Part shown: in pieces, positions 32,402 through 40,600 of the stretch
Layout of the letters: every line of letters starts with the position of its first letter
Position numbering within the stretch: position 1 is the first letter of the stretch
Assembly: GCA_958417755.1 (NCBI GenBank)
Contig: CATZDY010000012.1
Location: forward strand, 1 to 43,483
Source of the DNA: an uncultured Peptococcaceae bacterium
GTDB lineage: Bacteria; Bacillota; Desulfotomaculia; Desulfotomaculales; Desulfocucumaceae
Direction of reading: 5' to 3'
Length of the DNA: 43,483 nucleotides
Made by a program: the position numbers and the translations under genes
The notes under the pieces: model-generated
Database searches by the model: none
Told to the model about the DNA's origin: nothing
Seen by the model: only the letters and a program-made list of their open reading frames with translations

Positions 32402-32636
32402 CTGTGGCTCTTTGATATTTCTTTTTTTGATTTATGCTTTAAAATAAAGGATAGGGTTTTCATTTTACCCTTTCTTTAACTCTTTTTAATCTTTTCTTGG
32501 TAGTGGTACTGCATTACAGCCATTCCCTGGACAATGCTGTGCTATTGATTCTTTATGGTTTTGATTTTGGCCGGTTTTTTAACAGCACCGCTGTCTGGTA
32601 ATGGACAAGTTATTATGCCTTGTCCTTGGTTTGTTG
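32402..32636. other. Intergenic stretch
   Basis: AT-rich, no supported gene and no distinct repeat; convergent intergenic DNA. Confidence 0.4.
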
Positions 32637-32639
32637 ATA

Positions 32640-32674
32640 TAAACCCCACCTTAATCTCTTAAGATGGGGTTAAT
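32640..32674 (-). terminator. Terminator after the Rpn-type gene
   Basis: Inverted repeat AACCCCACCTTAA / TTAAGATGGGGTT (one mismatch, 4-nt loop), about 30 nt after the minus-strand stop at 32700. Minus-strand T-run is short. Confidence 0.6.
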
Positions 32675-32699
32675 TTACATCATATGCAGTATATCTAAA

Positions 32700-33698
32700 C
32701 TAAGCTAACAAAGACCTCACTTCTTCCAAAGTCAATCCTGTAATCTGGGCAACGGCTTCTACATTCATGGTCTTCAACAGCTTGGCTGCAATCTCCCGCT
32801 TTCCCTCTTGTAAACCCTCTTGTAAACCCTTTTGCAAACCTTTTTGCAAACCTTCTTGCAAACCTTCCTGTAAGCCTTCTTGCCTACCCATTTGTAAGCC
32901 CTTTTGCATACCCCTTGCTTCCAATTTCTCCACCAATGTCATGGCCAATTCACCCCCTTCTTTGCTGATCCTCTTCGCTGCTTCTAGCAATACCCCTTCA
33001 TCCAAATCTTCCCTGCTTCCCATGAGATAGAGTAAGCTGGTTTCTAGATAGCAAATGACAGCACTCTCTTCTGCCATTTCCTTGAGCAAAGTATAACTTC
33101 CCATTAAGGCAACCACCAATTCCTCTGGCCTTGCCTTTCTTATATCCCGCAGCATCCGAATGGTCAAGTTTAACATGGTGATGTCTTTTATTTCTTCATC
33201 CCCGTATTGGCTGAAATCATATAACAGATACTGATAGTCTGGTACGTATTTCTTCACTTCCCCGGGTAATTCCTCATATCCCCTTATCCAATCTCCTAAT
33301 CGGGTCTTGATTTCCCACTTTTCCTCCCCATGATAGATTACCAACGGGATAATCAGGGGCAAGGATTCTAACTTTTCTTTCCGCAGCTTGCTTTCCCAAA
33401 TGCCTACCATATATTTTAATAGCTGCAGGGCTGTGCTTTTATCTTTGTAACTTTTATGCTCAAATAAAAAATAGATATACCCCTCTTTCTTGTTTACCCG
33501 GGCTTTGAACAGCAAATCCGCATGGATTTCTTCCATCTCTTGGTCTATAAAACTATCCTTTTGCACCTCCAAGGTATCCATCTCTATCAGATCTGTGATG
33601 CTCTTTGGCAAATGCTTTTGTATAAATTCCCCGGCAATGGCCACATTGCCAAAGGTTTCTTTGTAATATTTGTCATGGGCTTTTTTCATGGATTCCAT
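32700..33698 (-). CDS. Rpn/YhgA family PD-(D/E)XK nuclease
   Basis: This 332-residue protein belongs to the Rpn (recombination-promoting nuclease, PF04754, formerly 'putative transposase') family. YYKETFGNVAIAGEFIQKHLP is the family N-terminus. The nuclease core is EEIHADLLFKAR, then IYFLFEHKSYKDK, giving the D…E-x-K active site. A conserved LPLIIPLVIYHG segment follows. The C-terminus has nine 4-residue units of the type GLQE/GLQK (about residues 260-297), encoded by 12-bp tandem repeats, then a helical end (AAKLLKTMNVEAVAQITGLTLEEVRSLL). Rpn proteins in E. coli are linked to DNA cleavage and phage defence. AAGGAG lies 8-9 nt before the ATG. Confidence 0.9.
   Translation of the reverse strand: MESMKKAHDKYYKETFGNVAIAGEFIQKHLPKSITDLIEMDTLEVQKDSFIDQEMEEIHADLLFKARVNKKEGYIYFLFEHKSYKDKSTALQLLKYMVGIWESKLRKEKLESLPLIIPLVIYHGEEKWEIKTRLGDWIRGYEELPGEVKKYVPDYQYLLYDFSQYGDEEIKDITMLNLTIRMLRDIRKARPEELVVALMGSYTLLKEMAEESAVICYLETSLLYLMGSREDLDEGVLLEAAKRISKEGGELAMTLVEKLEARGMQKGLQMGRQEGLQEGLQEGLQKGLQKGLQEGLQEGKREIAAKLLKTMNVEAVAQITGLTLEEVRSLLA
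32807..32914. repeat. 12-bp tandem repeats in the Rpn-type gene
   Basis: Nine 12-bp units of the type CTTGTAAACCCT / TTTGCAAACCTT on the + strand. The units at 32807-32866 are closest to each other; later ones drift. Each encodes four residues, so copy change would alter the linker without a frameshift. Confidence 0.9.
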
Positions 33699-33947
33699 GT
33701 TCTCTAGGCTCCTTTTCCCTTGCTTCCATTATATCATACCTTCTGCTTCCCTTCCATTTCCAAAGCTTTTGTTAGCAAAAAGAGGGCCTCCCTTTTGGTC
33801 ATTTCCTGACTTTTGGGACACCCTCTTGTTTTCAGTTTGCGCTCTGTTTATTGTTGTATTCCTAAGACTCAAGCATGATGGTATATTTAAGTTAAAATAT
33901 GGCTTTCTGACTTCGTTGGTATAAAAAACCTCAAAGGATTGGTCTTT
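33699..33947. other. Intergenic region with a long hairpin
   Basis: No supported gene. AAGAGGG (about 33779-33785) and CCCTCTT (about 33823-33829) enclose a second inverted repeat (CTTTTGGTCA / TGACTTTTGG), forming a long hairpin followed by GTTTTC. It may end transcription from the DUF4430 gene or precede the Rpn gene. Confidence 0.45.
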
Positions 33948-34481
33948 TTAGTTTTTGGGATAATCATACGTAGCAAAGGTCATGGTAATCACCGCATTGT
34001 TAAGCGCTTCCACATTGGACAAATAGTCAAAGGGGAAAATCCCGTTCACTGTGCAGGTCCAGCCTTTACCCCACCAGTGGGTGCTATCTTCCTCAGCTTC
34101 CCCCAATAACCCAAAGATATCGTCTATCCAGGCCCCGGGATCGCCATAAAGCGGGTCATCATCCCAGCCCAGGGTTTTGCTATGATTCCCCACCGCAGCA
34201 AGGACACAATCCAATACAGACACTTTGCCTGGCAGAGGATCCGTTGCCCCTATAGGTATATAACTTTTTTCCAATGTATCAGGATCCAAGGTTACGGATA
34301 CATTGGCGGGCAATGTTGTGGGAACTGATACATCCCTTGTTTGATTCACAAAATTCACTGTGGCATGGATTGTAGCTGCTTCCGTTGTATTGGCAAAAGC
34401 AACGGGAACCAGCCTAAACAACATGGTGGCGCTTAAAACTGCTGCCAATACTCTCTTTTTCACGGTTTTGAACATACCCAT
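33948..34481 (-). CDS. Secreted DUF4430 domain protein
   Basis: This 177-residue protein has a signal peptide (KKRVLAAVLSATMLFRLVPVAFA) and one DUF4430 domain. The family pattern is visible: a beta-rich start, SVLDCVLAAVGNH, DPLYGDPGAWIDDIFGLLG, WWGKGWTCTVNGIFPFDYLSN, and a final strand ITMTFATYD. DUF4430 matches the C-terminal beta domain of animal transcobalamin and intrinsic factor, where it helps close over cobalamin; in bacteria it is found on secreted and surface proteins. It lies 132 nt downstream of the giant gene that has two more copies of this domain, in the same direction, with a terminator between. It may act with that protein as a soluble or cell-bound partner. Confidence 0.85.
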   Translation of the reverse strand: MGMFKTVKKRVLAAVLSATMLFRLVPVAFANTTEAATIHATVNFVNQTRDVSVPTTLPANVSVTLDPDTLEKSYIPIGATDPLPGKVSVLDCVLAAVGNHSKTLGWDDDPLYGDPGAWIDDIFGLLGEAEEDSTHWWGKGWTCTVNGIFPFDYLSNVEALNNAVITMTFATYDYPKN

Positions 34482-34572
34482 TATGATATTCCACTTTCCT
34501 CTTGTTCATTGGTTAAACTTGAGGCAGCAAAAGCATCTTGTTAGATTGCTGCTTGCTGAACTTGTTTTTAGC
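34482..34572. other. Promoter region of the DUF4430 gene
   Basis: Short stretch with no gene. AAAGTGGA lies before the ATG at 34481. No clear -35/-10 pair. Confidence 0.3.
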
Positions 34573-34606
34573 AAAGAGGAGAGCCTTGGAGCTCTCCTCT
34601 TTTTAC
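34573..34606 (-). terminator. Terminator of the giant surface-protein gene
   Basis: Perfect 12-bp stem AAAGAGGAGAGC / GCTCTCCTCTTT with a 6-nt loop, 12 nt after the stop codon. The flanks are T-rich on the + strand and mixed on the minus strand, so it may act in both directions. Confidence 0.85.
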
Positions 34607-34613
34607 CAATCCA

Positions 34614-37600
34614 CTAATAATCAAAGGAAGTAATGGCACCAATGGCATAGCGAAGGATTTGCAGAGCATCCTCTGTGGTAACGTTGCCGTCTCCATTCAC
34701 ATCAGCCAGTTGTCTTTCATTGGCACTGCCTTCCCGTTTCCCCACAGCAATTTGCAGGGTCAACAGAGCGTCATATACCGTAACTCTGCTGTTGCCGTCC
34801 AAATCCCCCAGCTCTCCGGTGAGGCCCACAGGCTCGAAGGCTGCGCTGATGGTCACGTCTTCTTCGGGCATGATAAAGCTTAGGTCTTCTTTTATCTCGA
34901 TTTCCGTTCCGCTTTGGCCGGTTACAGTGAGGCTGCCGGCTTTGAGCTGCATCCCTTCTTCAGGGATAATGCTGAGCACTATCCGTTCCCCGGCGGCGGC
35001 ATTTTCTTTATCCGCTTCTATGCTCCCTCCGGTGATGCTGTCCATGCTGATGGCATACTGCACCACTTCCGGCAAGCCCGCAGCTGTGATGATAATATCT
35101 CCGGTCACTTGGTCTATGGCAATGTCTCCGGTCTCCGGGTCATAGCTGTACTCTTCTGCGGTCAGCTCTATGTCTCCCATTTTCACTTGGATGCTTGGAG
35201 GCAGGGTATAGCCTGCTTCTGCTTCCAGGGTGCCTTCCCAGGTCTCTTCCTGCACAGCGCTTTCAGCTCCTGTTAAGCTCAGGTTTTCCAAGTTCCCGGT
35301 GACACTAAAGTTCACGGGCACCTGGACCCCTTCGCCGCTGATGGCAATGCTGCCGTTGACATTTTCAATCACCAGGATCCCTGTTTCTGGATCATAGCTG
35401 AAGTCACTTCCCTGGCTTAGGGTGTTTTCTCCCATCACCACAGTCAGGCTTTCAGGCAGGGTATACTCTTCACTGACACTCAAAGTGACCTCCAGGGTTT
35501 CGCCCTTTTCTATGGTTTCCGGACCCTCTACCATGATGTTGTCCAGTTCATAGGTAATGTTGTACAGTATCACCGGCGGCTCTTCGGGCAGGCCGGCGGC
35601 GCTGATGACAATATTCCCGCTGATATTTTGAATCTCTATGACACCCTCTGCATAGCTGTAATCTTCTCCAGCCACCAGGGCTTCTCCCCCCATGGTGATG
35701 CTGATGGTTTCAGGCAACAGATAGCCGCTGTCCGGGCTTAAGGCAATGGTGAGGCTTTCCCCTGCTTCCACCATGTCCGGCGCATTTTCAGCTGTCAAGT
35801 TGCTTAAAGCGTAGCTAATGCTGTACTGGGTGATGATTTCTTCCCCACTGGCTGTAATCTCTATGTCCCCGCTCACATTTTCAACGCACAGGCTGCCGTT
35901 TTGCGGCTCATAGCTATAGTCTTCCCCTGCCACCAGGCTTTGGCCTCCCATGGTCACATTGATTTCTTGGGGCAAGGCATAGCCTTCCTCCGGGGTGAGC
36001 ACAGCGTTTAGGCTGCTTCCCTGGGCCACAGTGCCGGGTTGGTTCAAGGCGCTGAGGTTGGTCAGGGTATAGGTGACTTGATACCGGGTGACGGGTTCAC
36101 TGCCATTGTATACTCCCACAGCAATGATGTTCACATCTCCGGTTACGCTGGTTATGGCTATGGTGCCATTCTCATAGGTATACCCTTCTCCCACTGTTAA
36201 GCCCTGGCCTCCCATTTCCACTTGAATGCCGTCAGGCAAGGAATAACCGCTGTGCGGGGTTAGGATAACCTGCAAGGGCTTTCCTTTTTCCACAGTCAGG
36301 GGTCCTGCGGCTTCTATATCGCTCAAGCTATAGGTGATATTGTACCGAATGCCGGGTTCTCCTCCATTGTAAACCCCCACCACAATGATGTGCACATCCC
36401 CGGTCACTTGTTCAATGGTCAGACTGCCCTGTTCATAGGTATAGTCCTCTCCTGCCGCTAGGCTCTGGCCGCCCATTTCCACTTGAATACCGTCAGGCAA
36501 GCTGTATCCTGCATCTGCGGTGAAGGTGACGGTCAGGCTTTTTCCTTCTTTGACTGTTTTTGGACCCTCTGCCTGTACATCACTCAGGGTATAGGTTACA
36601 GCATGGTTGGTATCACTGTCTGCTATCTCCATGTTCAGGATTTTTTTATTCTTCACGCTGTCCAGGGTCATCAGTGCTTCATACTTGCCGCTGGCTTCAT
36701 TGTAGCTCACAAGGGCCGTGCCCCCGGCCTTTTGGAAGTCCGTATCTTTAAGCAGCTCATCCACATAGGCTTGCACCGCTTTGGTCTTGTCTTCCTGGCT
36801 TGCACCCTGGACTACGGTTACCTTACCGTCAACCAGCAAATCTCCGGCTAAAATGACAGCCAGCTCTTTTTCCTGCTGGTGGAAGCTATCCGTATAGTTC
36901 CAGATGATGGCATCCCCGTCTTCTAAAACATACTGTTCTAACCCTAGAATGGGATAGATGTTGTTCACTGTGTACAGCCAGCCGCTATCCGGACCATTAT
37001 CGAATTCTCCCAGCATTTCTTTGGTCACAGGATTTTGGATACTCACAATGTAATTGCCGTTGTTTTCATAGTCCAGGCCTGCTTCTCCCAGGGCTTTGTT
37101 AAATACATCCACCACTTTGGAGCCTACGGGCACAGTGATGTCCTGGGTGGGAATCCATTCCTCATAGCTTTCATGGGCCCCGGCGGTATTGTGCCAACTG
37201 TCCCCGATTAAGCGGAAGCTCACAGTGATGGTATCTCCCTGCGCTCCTGCTTTGACGGTGAGGACAAAGGTCTTGCTTTGGATTTCACTGCCATAGCTTA
37301 AGGTGGCAGTGAGGTTCACCTGCACATCTTTGTCCTGGGGTATAATGACCCCCTTATTGGTCAGCACACTGGGTTTATCCGAACTCCAGGCAATGGTGGT
37401 GCCAAAGGTACCTTGGGCAGGTAAAATCAGGTTTTCGGTCACTGCTTGGGGATCCACGGTTTCTCCCAGGGTCAGCTGGGCCAAATCCTCTTGGACCAAA
37501 TGGGCCTCCAGACTGGGGGTACTGGTACCCAGGCTTTCCTCCAGATGTTTCACATCCAACACGTACTTCCACACCACTGCTGCACCGTCAGGCACTGTTT

Positions 37601-40600
37601 TGCTGCCCAACTCCTCTGTCCACAGCTGGCCATTCACATAGCAATACCAGGCAGCGTTTTCCTGGGCACTCAAGCCCCCGATGCTTTGCACCCCATCCTT
37701 TTCCACAGCATACTCAATATTGTTCAGGTTGGCCACATTCTGCAACATGGACAATACATTGGTGGCTTCTTTGTCTGTCACTATGGTGCTGGGCATGATG
37801 GTGGCTTTGCTGCTGTCCCCCAGCACAGTCACGGTGGCAGAACCTTTTTCCACCAAATTCCCCAGGGCTTCTTGTAAGGCAAAGTATTCTGTCCCAAAGG
37901 CCCTGGTTTTCATTTTATCCGCATCATTTTGTACCTCTTGGGCTGCGTCATAGGCTTTTTGCAAGGCCTCCACACTGGCTTCGCTGTATTGCTGGCTTTG
38001 GGCCAGGGTGTTTTGGGCTTGGCTTAGGGCTTGGCTTAAATCCTCTTCTGTGATGGCCACCCGGCGCCAGATGCTGTCCCCATAATAGGCATCCCCCAAG
38101 GCTATGGCTATTTGTCCGCTGAATTGGCCGCTGGCGTCCATACCCTGGCTACACAGGGCCTCCAAGGGTCCTATGCCATCCACTTTCCAGGCATCATCCG
38201 TCAAATCTTCTCCCCAGGCCACCAAGCCCATGACAACACAGGCTGTGGACATGGGGTTATACCCTTCCAGGGTGGCAAACATGCCTTTTTCCTCACCGTT
38301 TCGGATTTGGGTTTCCTTTAGCTCTTGGATAAAAGCCTCAGCTGCTTCCACTGCCCCAGGCTCATCCTTATGATTGGCCAACAGAATAAGGCCCCAACCA
38401 GCTATATCTGGTCCATAGGTTAGGTTTTTAAATTGTGTTTCAGGATAGGCCACATAGCTGGCATCATACCCCTCGGCACCAGCTGCCTCTAAGGCCATGC
38501 CCGCCCAAATGGGATTGGCAAAAGAACCCCAGCTGCCTTTTTGCTCATTAAATTCAATTAGTTTTTGCACATAATTGATGCCTTGATAATTGTAGGGATT
38601 TTCCCCAATGGCCAAAAGGTGCAAAATCACGGCACTATAATCCGTAGGCTGCCAGGGAGACGTGGGTCTATGCCGCAACACATCAAAATAGGCAAAACCG
38701 TAATCCTGGAAATCCTGGTCCAACACCGCGGCTGCGGCAAAGGTGGCCCAGTAGTTGCGGGTTAGATCCTTATTGCTGTCATAGCCGGCTCTGATGGCAT
38801 ATACCGTATCTTTGAGCATGTCGCCCTGGGCTATGACTGTAACAGGGAATTCTTTGCTTTTGCTGGTTTCATTCTTCTTTGCCGTGGCAGTGAGGATTAC
38901 CGGCACATCCGCCTCTCCCTCTGCCGGCCGAACCACAGCACCAGTGCTGGGGTTTATTACTGCTTCATTGGTGCTCTGCCAGCTGATGGCGCTGCCATTG
39001 GCCCCGGTCGCAGGCAAGGCCAAATCCGCCAATGCTGCTTTGGGGAGCACCAAGGCAGCCAAGTCCTTTTGCACAGCGTCCGTATCCGGGTCCACAGTGG
39101 CGCTCACGGTGATGACAAAGGTTTTGGTTTTTTTCACGTCCCCTTTGCTTAGGGTGGCAAGGAGGGTTACCTGCACATTGGGCTCTCCCAAGGCCGGGGG
39201 GGTCACTTCCCCGGTGCTGGGGTTGATCACCGCCGGGTTGCTGGACTGCCAGCTGATGTCACTGCCATAGGTGCCCTTGGCTTTTAGCCCCAGGTTTTCC
39301 CCTGTGACTGCCGGCAGGGTCAAGGCGGCCAAATCCCTGGCCACTGTCTCCTCATCCGTCCAAGTCCCGGCATTGCCCTGGATAAAGGTTCCTAAAATGG
39401 CCCGTTCTGCCACATAATCCCCCAAAGCCATGGTCACTGCAGCTGTGGCCTGGGCGTTTAGTCTCAGTTGATTTTCCCGCCCTAGTGGAGAAAGCATTGA
39501 ATAATCCCCATTTGATTTTGAATTAAGCCTTGACTCATAAGTCCCGTCATCCAAGCGGGCATTGCGCAGTCTGCTCAACAGGCCGTATGCATCCACCTTG
39601 TCCTTGTGCCCTGCTGCCACCAGGGCGGAGATATACCGGGCCATGTTTTCGGTGCCTTGGATTCCCACAGTACCATCATAATTTACATTGGTATCATCGT
39701 AATACTTGATATAAATGAGCAAATCCTCCATGGCTTCCTTGACCCGGGGGCCCAGCTGGGGATCCTCCTGGAACCGGGACAACATGAGAACAGCATCCTG
39801 GTTCTCTGTATATGAAGAAACCATGCTGCTAGTAATCCATTTTCCGCCGGAAGCTGGATCATCCTTTAAGGCATCCAGCCAAGCCTCCACAGCCCCCCGG
39901 CGTCCCAATTTGGTGCCTTCCTGCTCATTGCCCCACTCCCCGCCATTGAAGTACATATCCAGGGCTAAAATCTTGTATAACTGACGGTTCGCAAGATTAT
40001 TGTCAATTGCTCCGGTTTCCTCGCTTTGCCCATCCAATATTTCCTGGATTAAATCCACTTCCTGGGAACCTCCCACCATATTTTTGGGAACTTTCCGGGG
40101 GTCCCCGCCTTGGGCCATGACATCCATTGCTGCATAGGAAACAGCTACATGGATATAATTGGTATTTTGAAGGTACTTTTCCACATAATCCAAATCAACT
40201 TGAAATTCCCCTAAATCATCATATACAGACAACAGGGAAATGGGTTCCTGGATGGTATCCAGGGTTCCTTTGTGCCCGTAATGCTGTTTTAAGGCTTCAA
40301 GGCCCCCCACCACATCCAGGGTATCATCCACAGCTTTGACCAACACCCAAAAATCCCGGGTCTCCACTGCTGTCCCTGCGGTAACAGTGGCAGTGAGGCA
40401 AGCATAGCGGTCCGCTTCCCCGGCCCCGGGGCGGTGGATGCTGCCATTATCTTCCACGTATTGCGGCCAGTTACTGGCCCACTGAATGGTGCTGCCCTGG
40501 GCTCCCTTTATGGGCAAGGCAAGATCCGCATCAGTGCTTTCCGGCAAATCCAAGGCTGCTGTATCCCGGGCCACGGCTTCCATGTCCTTTTTGGCAGCCT

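Noticed and set aside
32807..32914. CRISPR array
   Set aside because: Units are 12 bp with no spacers and lie in frame inside a gene.
34614..34700. Sortase anchoring of the giant protein
   Set aside because: The C-terminus is a dockerin with no LPxTG motif, hydrophobic segment or basic tail.
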